A stretch of 64,000 bases of DNA. It comes from an uncultured Phascolarctobacterium sp. (GTDB lineage: Bacteria > Bacillota > Negativicutes > Acidaminococcales > Acidaminococcaceae). The notes under the pieces are model-generated. The model saw nothing but the letters and a program-made list of their open reading frames with translations. It did not search any database and was not told where the DNA came from. Shown piece by piece: positions 43,212-50,330 of the stretch; within the stretch, counting starts at the first letter, position 1, and each line of letters starts with the position of its first letter. The stretch spans positions 36,402 to 100,401 of the forward strand of contig UQZN01000010.1 in assembly GCA_900545535.1 (NCBI GenBank), written 5' to 3'. Position numbers and translations under genes: made by a program.

Positions 43212-43372
43212 AGCTGTCCTCCTTCTTTAATACTCTCAATCATCTAAATAAAATAAATAAGTTTCTTCCTATTTAATATGCCCTTGATATATCTATATTA
43301 TAAATTGAACATCTGCTTCATTCAAACTTACTTTAATTACTTTATTATGATATTATTTTTTTAATTTACGTG

Positions 43373-43388
43373 TGTTGCCTCAGCAACA
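43373..43388. promoter_or_regulatory. Crp/Fnr-type dyad between crp and the sRNA
   Basis: TGTTGC-CTCA-GCAACA, same arms and 16-bp length as the site at 42405-42420. It is centred at -41.5 for the sRNA promoter (TATAAT 43410-43415, 21 nt away). For crp itself TATCAT (43352-43347) lies 20 nt away on the other side, so the regulator may control its own gene too. Confidence 0.7.
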
Positions 43389-43409
43389 ACATTTATCTTT
43401 TATTATTGT

Positions 43410-43415
43410 TATAAT
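43410..43415 (+). promoter_or_regulatory. -10 box of the sRNA promoter
   Basis: TATAAT with no matching -35 hexamer; the Crp/Fnr-type dyad occupies that position. Confidence 0.65.
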
Positions 43416-43421
43416 GCAGTC

Positions 43422-43528
43422 AAAGCAAACGAGACATTTGCTTGGGACATTAGTCTTCCTTTATTAATCTTTTTCAATCATTTGACCGTCAACGAGAGGG
43501 TTCGGCTCTCATTGACGGTCACTTTTTT
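43422..43528 (+). ncRNA. Predicted trans-acting small RNA (~107 nt)
   Basis: Bounded by a class II promoter and a strong intrinsic terminator, with no open frame. A 5' stem-loop AAGCAAA-cgagaca-TTTGCTT (43423-43443) is followed by an unpaired pyrimidine- and AU-rich stretch (43444-43482) and the terminator hairpin (43484-43520) with TTTTTT. Bases 43439-43450 (TGCTTGGGACAT) are the exact antisense of the start codon and next three codons of DASS carrier 2. CTTCCTTT (43455-43462) can pair with that gene's AAAGGAGG, and 43453-43467 can pair 14 of 15 positions with the crp ribosome-site region. No expression data are available. Confidence 0.68.
43484..43528 (+). terminator. Intrinsic terminator of the sRNA
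   Basis: GACCGTCAAcGAGAG (43484-43498) pairs with CTCTCaTTGACGGTC (43506-43520), followed by ACTTTTTT. It has no protein gene upstream in its direction, which is what drew attention to the RNA. Confidence 0.88.
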
Positions 43529-43611
43529 ATTTACCCAAATAACCTTATGCAGCACTTGATGCCAAATTATAAAAAACATATGTCTAAAGCACCTGTGCAT
43601 GATTTACAACA

Positions 43612-43855
43612 GTTACAAAAAATTTAGAACTCCTAAATCATAACGGTCTGGCCTGCTGCTCAAATAACGACCTGTTCTGACTGCATCAGCTTCCGCCATG
43701 ATATCACTGGCTGCAGCACTGTTTTAGCTGTTGGCAGCAGCCGACCTGCAAATTTTTTTAACATCTCTTTGATCTCACGATCTGTAATAAAATAATTAGA
43801 GCAACGATTTTTGTAACTTTTTGACAGCGTTACTTTTATCTTGCTTCATATATTA
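43612..43855 (-). pseudogene. Possible decayed coding fragment
   Basis: On the minus strand one frame reads KVTLSKSYKNRCSNYFITDREIKEMLKKFAGRLLPTAKTVLQ (about 43840-43705) and, after a frame change, ASDIMAEADAVRTGRYLSSRPDRYDLGVLNFL-stop (to 43612). Both have protein-like composition but no start codon and no single open frame, so this looks like a gene relic. I do not recognise the parent protein. The rest of 43529-43998 has only the promoter of the next gene (TATAAT near 43950). Confidence 0.35.
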
Positions 43856-43998
43856 TAGCACTTTTATCATTTTTGTGTTGATTTCAACAAAAATTTTTTT
43901 ATAACTGCGGCCTGCCATTCTATTGATAATAACCACAGATATTTTATGATATAATACTAATGTAAATCAATAATTTTGTCGTGAAAGCAGGTGCTTAT

Positions 43999-44268
43999 AT
44001 GCAGACGCGTGTCGTCTTACTGGGAATCATCGTTGAAAATACTGCCGCAGTTGAACAGCTTAACATATTACTGCATACACACAACGAATATATCATCGGG
44101 CGTATGGGCCTGCCCTATAAACAAAAAAGCATCAACATTATCAGTATCGTTCTCGACGCCCCGGCAGATGTCATCAGTACGCTTTCCGGCAAAATAGGTA
44201 TGCTCAAAGGAGTCAGCGTCAAGGCTTTATACGCAAAGGCTCCGCAGGAACAGCCCTTTAAAGATTAA
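43999..44268 (+). CDS. TM1266-family putative [FeFe]-hydrogenase system regulator
   Basis: 89 residues with an ACT-like ferredoxin fold: TRVVLLGIIVENTAAVEQLNILLHTHNEYIIGRMGLPYKQKSINIISIVLDAPADVISTLSGKIGMLKGVSVKALY. Proteins of this type sit next to hydE/F/G genes and are called iron-only hydrogenase system regulators. ATG at 43999 is favoured (AGGTG upstream) over GTG at 43981, which has no ribosome site. Immediately before hydG, 63 nt apart. Confidence 0.85.
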   Translation: MQTRVVLLGIIVENTAAVEQLNILLHTHNEYIIGRMGLPYKQKSINIISIVLDAPADVISTLSGKIGMLKGVSVKALYAKAPQEQPFKD

Positions 44269-44331
44269 TAATATATAAGGGAAATCACTGACGGGAAAGG
44301 ATTCCTGCCCCGAAAGAAAGAAGGTCGACAA

Positions 44332-45750
44332 ATGTATAATGTCAAATCAATGCAAGCCGGCGAATTCATCGCCCATGATGAAATTCTGGACACTCTTGCC
44401 TATGCCTCAGCCAACAAAAATAATGCCGCGCTTATCGACAGCATTATCGCTAAAGCAAAGGAACGCAAGGGTCTTTCACACCGTGAGGCAGCCGTACTTT
44501 TAGACTGTGAGCTGGAGGACAAAAATCAGGAAATTTTTGCCCTGGCTGAACAGATCAAAAAAGATTTTTACGGCAACCGCATCGTTATGTTCGCACCGCT
44601 GTATCTTTCAAATTATTGCATCAACGGCTGCGTTTATTGTCCTTATCACAGCGTCAATAAAAACATCACCCGCAAAAAACTCACACAGGACGAAATCCGC
44701 AGCGAAGTCATCGCACTGCAGGACATGGGGCATAAACGCCTGGCTTTGGAAGCCGGCGAAGACCCTGTTAATAATCCACTTGATTATATCTTGGAAAGTA
44801 TCAGGACAATTTACAGCATCAAGCACAAAAACGGCGCTATTCGCCGCGTCAACGTCAATATTGCCGCCACCAGCGTCGAAAACTATCGTAAGCTGCACGA
44901 AGCCGGCATCGGCACGTATATACTTTTTCAGGAAACCTACCACAAAGAAAGCTACGAACGCCTGCATCCTACCGGCCCCAAAAGCAACTATGCCTACCAT
45001 ACGGAAGCCATGGACAGAGCTATGCAGGGCGGCATCGACGATGTAGGTCTGGGCGTACTTTTCGGGCTGGAGCTTTACCGTTATGAATTTACCGGCCTTT
45101 TAATGCATGCCGAGCATCTGGAAGCAGTACACGGAGTCGGCCCGCATACGATCAGCGTCCCGCGGATCTGCCCGGCTGATGATATTGACCCTGAGGCCTT
45201 CAACAACAGTATCAACGACGATATTTTTGCCAAACTTGTAGCCTGCATCAGGATCTCTGTACCCTACACAGGTATGATCGTTTCTACCCGTGAAAGTCAG
45301 AAATCACGCGAACGCGTTCTGCATCTCGGTATTTCTCAAATCAGCGGCGGCTCCCGTACCAGTGTCGGTGGTTACGCCACTCCTGAACCGGCAGCCGAGA
45401 ACTCTGCCCAATTCGACGTCAGCGACACCCGCAGCCTGGACGAAGTAGTAGCCTGGCTCATGGAAACCGGCTACCTGCCCAGCTTCTGTACTGCCTGCTA
45501 CCGCCAGGGACGCACCGGCGACCGCTTCATGAGCCTGTGCAAAAGCGGACAGATCCAAAACTGCTGTCATCCCAATGCCCTCATGACGCTCAAAGAATAT
45601 CTGACGGACTACGCCGAACCTCATACCAAAGCTCTGGGTGAAAAACTCATTCAGGCAGAACTGGGCAATATCCCCAACCCCAAAGTACGAGAACTTGTTC
45701 TGCAGCATTTAGCAGATATTGAAAACGGAGAACGTGATTTCCGTCTATAA
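44332..45750 (+). CDS. hydG: [FeFe]-hydrogenase H-cluster maturase HydG
   Basis: 472 residues. Radical SAM tyrosine lyase that makes the CO and CN- ligands of the H-cluster. The SAM-cluster cysteines are C96, C100 and C103 (CINGCVYC), and the second cluster site is in the C-terminal CTACYRQGRTGDRFMSLCKSGQIQNCC region, which separates HydG from ThiH. Length is typical. Neither hydE, hydF nor a hydrogenase gene is in this window. Shares a transcript with the TM1266-like regulator. Confidence 0.96.
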   Translation: MYNVKSMQAGEFIAHDEILDTLAYASANKNNAALIDSIIAKAKERKGLSHREAAVLLDCELEDKNQEIFALAEQIKKDFYGNRIVMFAPLYLSNYCINGCVYCPYHSVNKNITRKKLTQDEIRSEVIALQDMGHKRLALEAGEDPVNNPLDYILESIRTIYSIKHKNGAIRRVNVNIAATSVENYRKLHEAGIGTYILFQETYHKESYERLHPTGPKSNYAYHTEAMDRAMQGGIDDVGLGVLFGLELYRYEFTGLLMHAEHLEAVHGVGPHTISVPRICPADDIDPEAFNNSINDDIFAKLVACIRISVPYTGMIVSTRESQKSRERVLHLGISQISGGSRTSVGGYATPEPAAENSAQFDVSDTRSLDEVVAWLMETGYLPSFCTACYRQGRTGDRFMSLCKSGQIQNCCHPNALMTLKEYLTDYAEPHTKALGEKLIQAELGNIPNPKVRELVLQHLADIENGERDFRL

Positions 45751-45765
45751 AGTTTTAGATAAAGT

Positions 45766-45794
45766 AAAAATCCGCCGAAACCGGCGGATTTTTG
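45766..45794. terminator. Bidirectional terminator between hydG and the rubredoxin fusion gene
   Basis: AAAATCCGCCG-aaac-CGGCGGATTTTT with T-runs on both strands. Confidence 0.88.
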
Positions 45795-45808
45795 CTTTTC
45801 TTTATATT

Positions 45809-46459
45809 TTACATTTTTTTAAAACGGCTTTTGGGCTGTTTGCAGATCGGACAGACATAATCATCCGGCTCTTTGGTAATATCGCCTTCATAAATATACC
45901 CGCATACCTCGCAAATATAACGTATTTTATCCGGCTTTTCCGCCTGCGGAGTCTCCTCCTGATAAGTAGGGGCATTTTTCGGAGCTTTACCCTTAACAAC
46001 TTTATGATAGTATTCATAGGTCATGGGGCTTTCATCAGCACCGGCTAAAGTATCAGCCAGCCGCGCCATGATCACGCAATGCGTTTCGGCATCATGTATG
46101 GCGATCACTTCGCAGATCATATACCCGCAGGCATGCTCTTTGACTATCGGCAGACCGTCCAAAATCCCGCAGGCAAAATTTTTACCGCAGAATTTATCGA
46201 TTTCCCGGCCGCAGGCAAAGCCCAGCTCTGCAATAACATTACGGTCCACCGCCTCAGATAAAATGGAAATACTGAAACGGCCGCTCTTTTTTATCGCTTC
46301 ATATGTAAAATTATTTTTATTCATACTCACCGCAACGATCGGACGCTCGCTTGTCACCTGGATCACGGTATTGACTATGCAGCCGGCTGGCCTTGTGCCA
46401 TCGAGCGTACCAATAGCATACATACCATATGTGAGTTTGTACAAAACGGAAAGATCCAT
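45809..46459 (-). CDS. Flavin reductase-rubredoxin fusion (high-molecular-weight rubredoxin type)
   Basis: 216 residues. N-terminal FMN-binding flavin-reductase-like split-barrel domain (about 1-150, MYAIGTLDGTRPAGCIVNTVIQVTSERPIVAVSMNKNNFTYEAI) joined to a C-terminal rubredoxin (about 180-214) with iron ligands YICEVCGYIY and YVCPICKQ. Such Hrb proteins pass electrons from NADH to flavodiiron proteins in O2 or NO defence of anaerobes. Single gene; its partner is not in the window. Confidence 0.92.
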   Translation of the reverse strand: MDLSVLYKLTYGMYAIGTLDGTRPAGCIVNTVIQVTSERPIVAVSMNKNNFTYEAIKKSGRFSISILSEAVDRNVIAELGFACGREIDKFCGKNFACGILDGLPIVKEHACGYMICEVIAIHDAETHCVIMARLADTLAGADESPMTYEYYHKVVKGKAPKNAPTYQEETPQAEKPDKIRYICEVCGYIYEGDITKEPDDYVCPICKQPKSRFKKM

Positions 46460-46588
46460 TTGCTCTACCCTCTTTCATTTCTTTGATCTGCTTTAATTAT
46501 ACTCTGCCGTAATTTAAAATGATAGAACCACAGCTCCTCCTGAAGCAGTAGATTATTTACAAAATCCCTGTTTAAACTTCATATACGA

Positions 46589-47110
46589 TCACTGCTCGTT
46601 CTTCAATATAAATTTCCAGGCACAATTACAGGATGCATCTGTTATTTCAGGATAACAGCTAAGCGCTTCACACTCAAAACGATCGTCGATCACCTTAGCA
46701 AAGCCTGTATACTCGATAACACCCACAGGCCTGCAGGGATGAAATTCCATGCCCTTACGCTTTCTGGCGTTCTGCACTCTGCAGTCCAGGGTCCTGTAAA
46801 TCAAAGTCTGACCGTCAACGATTATCTCATCTTCATTGATATTGGCATATAAACGCAGCTGCAAAGCCTTTTTCAACCCTTCGATACCAGGTCTTGGCGG
46901 CAAATTTAAAAACTCCTTTATTTTTTGTGCCTCAATTTTTGTAAAAGCTTCCCAAATATTGCAGTCATGCTCCATCGCCTCTGCCATGCCAAACTTTCTT
47001 TCCACTGACTGAAACCAGACGCCATCCATAGCCAGCCAGTTTTTAGAATAAATCTCGATCAGCTTGATCAGCTCTTCCTTATCCAGCTGCTCTAATACCT
47101 TATTGACCAT
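46589..47110 (-). CDS. DUF6125-like cytosolic protein
   Basis: 173 residues. Pattern YSKNWLAMDGVWFQSVERKFGMAEAMEHDCNIWEAF near the N terminus and LDCRVQNARKRKGMEFHPCRPVGVIEYTGFAKVIDDRFECEALSCYPEI...CNCAWKF near the C terminus, with conserved Cys/His that could bind a metal. Seen in anaerobes with names like hypothetical cytosolic protein. AAGGAGG precedes ATG by 8 nt. Function unknown. Confidence 0.65.
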   Translation of the reverse strand: MVNKVLEQLDKEELIKLIEIYSKNWLAMDGVWFQSVERKFGMAEAMEHDCNIWEAFTKIEAQKIKEFLNLPPRPGIEGLKKALQLRLYANINEDEIIVDGQTLIYRTLDCRVQNARKRKGMEFHPCRPVGVIEYTGFAKVIDDRFECEALSCYPEITDASCNCAWKFILKNEQ

Positions 47111-47217
47111 CTCCGATCCTCCTTGCCTGTATTTGCATAATTATCCTTTAACACTTATTTTGATTATAACATATAAATTTTACATAAAAAATAACAGGCC
47201 CCTGAGCAGACAAAAAA

Positions 47218-47245
47218 AGCCGACAGTTTATTGCCAAGCTGCCGG
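47218..47245 (-). terminator. Terminator after yjdJ
   Basis: GCCGGCAG and CTGTCGGC flank a 12-nt loop, followed on the minus strand by TTTTTTTG. Confidence 0.75.
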
Positions 47246-47271
47246 CATCAGTTCTAAATCATAAATTACTT

Positions 47272-47553
47272 CTATCTGGAATATACTGCTTCGTATTCAG
47301 GAGTGCTGTCAAATACCTTCTTAGCGAAAGGACATAACGGAATGATCTTTCTGTTTTCGGCAATGGCAAAATCTACAACCTTCTGCACCAGCGCGTTGCC
47401 GATCGCATGCCCCTTCCATTTTTCATCTACATAGGTATGATCAATGATCAAAAGATGCTCACCTGTTTTGACAAAAGAAATCTCACCAATTTCTTTATTT
47501 TCATGAAATACCGCAAATCTACTGTTAGCTTCATCAAGTCTGTATTCAAACAT
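47272..47553 (-). CDS. yjdJ: YjdJ-type GNAT N-acetyltransferase
   Basis: 93 residues, the short single-domain GNAT (GCN5-related, NATD1-like). Visible core: FAVFHENKEIGEISFV, LIIDHTYVDEKWKGHAIGNALVQKVVDFAIAENRKIIPLCPFAKKVFDSTPEY. The acetyl-CoA loop is the KGHAIGNALV segment. ATG at 47553 has GGAAAGGAAG upstream. Pairs with yjdI as in E. coli. Confidence 0.87.
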   Translation of the reverse strand: MFEYRLDEANSRFAVFHENKEIGEISFVKTGEHLLIIDHTYVDEKWKGHAIGNALVQKVVDFAIAENRKIIPLCPFAKKVFDSTPEYEAVYSR

Positions 47554-47572
47554 TTTTATTCTTCCTTTCCTG

Positions 47573-47827
47573 TTAGGGCTCGATCTCATCAGAATCTTTC
47601 AATTTATATTTCAGCGCCCCCGAAGGACAGCCCTTGATCGCTCTTAGAGCAGACTCCTGTTCTGTTGCCACAGGCAGTACCCAGGGTTTACGTTTTAATT
47701 GAAATACCGTATGATTGGATTTGACGCAATTGCCGGAATGCTTGCAGATGTCTTTATTAAAATAAACGTCGTATGTTTCTCCTTCATATTTTTTATATCC
47801 TAATTTCAGCAGCTCTTTCTCTTTCAT
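47573..47827 (-). CDS. yjdI: YjdI-type [4Fe-4S] mono-cluster protein
   Basis: 84 residues, divergent ferredoxin-like (Fer4_19) protein: KKYEGETYDVYFNKDICKHSGNCVKSNHTVFQLKRKPWV and RAIKGCPSGALKYKL give three Cys plus His as possible cluster ligands. ATG at 47827 with GAAAGGGG upstream. Nineteen nt before yjdJ; the pair occurs widely, role unknown. Confidence 0.85.
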   Translation of the reverse strand: MKEKELLKLGYKKYEGETYDVYFNKDICKHSGNCVKSNHTVFQLKRKPWVLPVATEQESALRAIKGCPSGALKYKLKDSDEIEP

Positions 47828-48206
47828 CTTATCTGCCCCTTTCACCATAATCAAAAACGCCCTTACCCAAGGCTTTTTATCTATACTCAATATACCACTA
47901 ATTCTATACTAAAACACTTTAATTAAATTAATTTTTCAAAAATTTTATATCCAAAATGACTATTTCAGCTGCTTCTTCTTAATAAATCAAACTGTTATCT
48001 AATAAAATTTCTTTAAAATTCTTCCATGATCAAGAAAACTCCGCAGTTAACTGTCCGCACCCTTGTTTGTCTTGCCCGAACGTGATATTCTAATAGTAAG
48101 GAAGGGGTATTATCAAATTTTCCTCATATTTAAAACCGTATTCCAGTCACTCGCCATACAAGATTTTCTCTGTTATCATAATATCTTTTTAGAAGGAGAT
48201 GATGGA
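47828..48206. other. Intergenic region, nothing recognised
   Basis: 379 nt, AT-rich on the left, without tRNA, riboswitch motif, clear terminator or coding pattern. It must hold the promoters of yjdI (minus) and the small membrane protein (plus); I cannot place them with confidence. Confidence 0.5.
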
Positions 48207-48392
48207 ATGGATACGATTTTTTTCACATTCACAGCCCTGTCTTTGATTTTATTAGGCATCGGCTTAGTAAAACCGCACTGGGTACTGCCGCTTAGTGTAC
48301 TTGAACCTAAAACCAGACGCAAGGCAGCAATCATTTATTTTATTGCGTTCCTTATCTGTCTGGGTATCGCTTCCAAATTAAGTTATTCTTAA
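48207..48392 (+). CDS. Small membrane protein, two predicted helices
   Basis: 61 residues: MDTIFFTFTALSLILLGIGLVKPHWVLPLSVLEPKTRRKAAIIYFIAFLICLGIASKLSYS. Two hydrophobic segments (about 5-30 and 40-57) around a basic loop. AGAAGGAGATG lies just before ATG at 48207. Similar small proteins occur in Firmicutes (sometimes fused to other membrane domains), with no known function. Confidence 0.72.
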   Translation: MDTIFFTFTALSLILLGIGLVKPHWVLPLSVLEPKTRRKAAIIYFIAFLICLGIASKLSYS

Positions 48393-48482
48393 AATCGCCA
48401 CAGATATCTTAAAGTTACAAAAACATAGTCAATAAGCAGTACAATGCTGCTTATAACACTCTAAAAAAGTTTAAAGAAATAC

Positions 48483-48511
48483 TTGACAATTATATACAGA
48501 TACGGTATTAT
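48483..48511 (+). promoter_or_regulatory. Promoter of tRNA-Leu
   Basis: Consensus TTGACA (48483-48488), 17-nt spacer, TATTAT (48506-48511), 30 nt before the tRNA. Confidence 0.85.
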
Positions 48512-48541
48512 TGTTATTGTTCCGTTACGGGACACTGAGTC

Positions 48542-48629
48542 GCCGAAGTGGCGGAATTGGCAGACGCACTTGACTCAAAATCAAGCGTGGTTACCCCACG
48601 TGCCGGTTCGAGTCCGGCCTTCGGCACCA
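48542..48629 (+). tRNA. tRNA-Leu (CAA)
   Basis: 88 nt with a long variable arm. Acceptor GCCGAAG/CTTCGGC, anticodon loop CTCAAAA (anticodon CAA), T-loop GGTTCGAGTCC, encoded CCA. Confidence 0.96.
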
Positions 48630-48641
48630 TACTACAAAAAG

Positions 48642-48675
48642 AAACACTCCAGTTCAAACTGGAGTGTTATTTTTT
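48642..48675 (+). terminator. Terminator of tRNA-Leu
   Basis: AACACTCCAGTT-c-AAACTGGAGTGTT followed by ATTTTTTTTG. Confidence 0.88.
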
Positions 48676-48761
48676 TTGCCTGCATATATGAATGAATTTT
48701 ACACGTACGAGAAAGCATACCGAAAATATTTTCGGTATACTTCCCAAACCTGCTCCTGCTT

Positions 48762-49265
48762 TCAGACAGCACTGTCAGGGAAAATACGTTTATGCAGCTT
48801 ATATGCCAGTACAAGACCCAAAATACCTGTGATCATCTGCGGCCAGCCCATGATAAACAAAATAAACAGCGACAGCTTTTCCGGCACTGCCACCAGCCAC
48901 AGAACAAACAGGCTGCTGCAATATAAAATAAACGTTTTAAAAAGCGGCGCCGCGATGATGATCCCCTTGCCCCAGAAACGGGCACACAGATACACCATTA
49001 CCAGATTCCCGACAGCAACTACCGGGATCAAAAACGGCAGCGGCAGCTGCCCCTGGAAATATGCCATTACAGGCAACAGCACGGCGATCATCACCGAAGG
49101 CCATAAACCAACTGTACGGGCAGCAAGCACCAACACCATATTCACTAAGGTCCCAACAATAAAAACCGTCCACATCGGCGGCATGGGGATCACTAAACGC
49201 AAAGCCTGCAGCACCAGACCTACGGCCAGCAGCATCGCGCCTCTTACCCAATTATTATTTTCCAT
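48762..49265 (-). CDS. ECF transporter S component-like membrane protein
   Basis: 167 residues with five or six hydrophobic helices. The N-terminal WVRGAMLLAVGLVLQALRLVIPMP and central VAVGNLVMVYLCARFWG follow the pattern of substrate-binding S subunits of energy-coupling-factor vitamin importers (helix-1 ALxxxLRL block, GN in the middle). The shared A/A'/T module would be elsewhere. Ligand not predictable. Nine nt after the aminotransferase-like gene, likely cotranscribed. Confidence 0.65.
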   Translation of the reverse strand: MENNNWVRGAMLLAVGLVLQALRLVIPMPPMWTVFIVGTLVNMVLVLAARTVGLWPSVMIAVLLPVMAYFQGQLPLPFLIPVVAVGNLVMVYLCARFWGKGIIIAAPLFKTFILYCSSLFVLWLVAVPEKLSLFILFIMGWPQMITGILGLVLAYKLHKRIFPDSAV

Positions 49266-49274
49266 TATGCTCTC

Positions 49275-50141
49275 CTATTTTGCCGGGCATTCGCGTTCTA
49301 CAAAAGCTTTGAACGCAGCCTGCAGCTGCGGTACTATCTTGCCTACGCCGCTGCCGATAAATTTGCGGTCGATTTTTGTCACCGGCATGATTTCACAGCG
49401 CGGACCGCATAAAAACGCTTCTTCAGCTTTTAAAACAAACTCCATATCAAACGCTTTTTCAATAACCTGCATCTCCAGATCAGGCGCCAGACGTTCTTTG
49501 ATCAGCCGGCGGGTGATATTTTTATGGACCAGATTATTATCGGGATGCGTCCAGATCATTTCATCTTTGATCACCATAAAACTGCTTTCAGTACTCTCGG
49601 TGATCTTACCGTTCTCGCGAATAAAAAGCGTATCAAAAGCATTGCTTTCACGTGCTTTCTGCCTTGCCAAGACCTCGGGCAGCCTGTTCAGGGTATTGAC
49701 ATTGCAAAGCTGCCAGCGATTATCCTCAGTCGTAATGATATTGACGCCGCTCTCACGTTTGGCCGCTAATGCCGTGCGGTCAGTTTCCACGATCGTCATT
49801 GTCAGCTGCGGTACCGACATTTCCGGGAAAGCCAGACCGTAATCGGCAGTACCGCGGGTGATCTGTGTATAGATCTCACCATTTTCAATCCCGCTTGCAG
49901 CGATCAGGGCTTCATGAAATTCAATCAGTTCTTCGATCGTGTAAACGGCAGGTATTTTGACTTTAATGACAGATTCGAATAAATTATCCATATGCGGCAA
50001 TAAAGCAAAACAACGGCCGTTGTAAACAGGCACTATTTCAAAAACGCCGTCGCCAAACTGGTGGCCCCTGTCGTGGACTGAAACCGCCGCTTCCTCTGCC
50101 GGCATGATCTCGCCATCTACAAGCACTAGATTTTTGTACAT
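49275..50141 (-). CDS. Fold-type IV aminotransferase homologue lacking the catalytic lysine
   Basis: 288 residues, like D-amino-acid/branched-chain aminotransferases (DAAT/IlvE, PLP fold type IV). Features: VSVHDRGHQFGDGVFE, TRGTADYG and ITESTESSFMVI. The Schiff-base lysine motif, C-[DN]-[IV]-K-[ST]-LN in DAAT, reads CNVNTLN, with Asn149 (codon AAT) in place of Lys. All else around it is intact. So it may be inactive as a transaminase, bind PLP non-covalently, or do other chemistry. ATG at 50141 has GGAGGG upstream. The downstream gene is an ECF S-like protein. Confidence 0.85.
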   Translation of the reverse strand: MYKNLVLVDGEIMPAEEAAVSVHDRGHQFGDGVFEIVPVYNGRCFALLPHMDNLFESVIKVKIPAVYTIEELIEFHEALIAASGIENGEIYTQITRGTADYGLAFPEMSVPQLTMTIVETDRTALAAKRESGVNIITTEDNRWQLCNVNTLNRLPEVLARQKARESNAFDTLFIRENGKITESTESSFMVIKDEMIWTHPDNNLVHKNITRRLIKERLAPDLEMQVIEKAFDMEFVLKAEEAFLCGPRCEIMPVTKIDRKFIGSGVGKIVPQLQAAFKAFVERECPAK

Positions 50142-50330
50142 AATTAAACCCTCCATATGCAAATTTTGTATTAAAATTCACTTTTTTGTCACCGGAAATA
50201 TTGTATAATAGTATAGTAAAGATTGTTTAATATACAGCTTTAATATTATACAACATTTTGTTAAATTTGTCCGCAAAGGTTTGCATAAATGGTCTACGTA
50301 TAATAAATCTATGAAAGAAGGTGACTGCCT

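Noticed and set aside
43876..43889. Palindrome TGTTGA-TT-TCAACA resembling an Fnr site
   Set aside because: Arms differ from the TGTTGC...GCAACA operator and the length is 14, not 16. It is flanked by T-runs and more likely a weak hairpin.
48664..49842. 392-codon plus-strand frame after tRNA-Leu
   Set aside because: It begins in the tRNA terminator and is antisense to two better-supported genes (ECF S-like protein and aminotransferase homologue).
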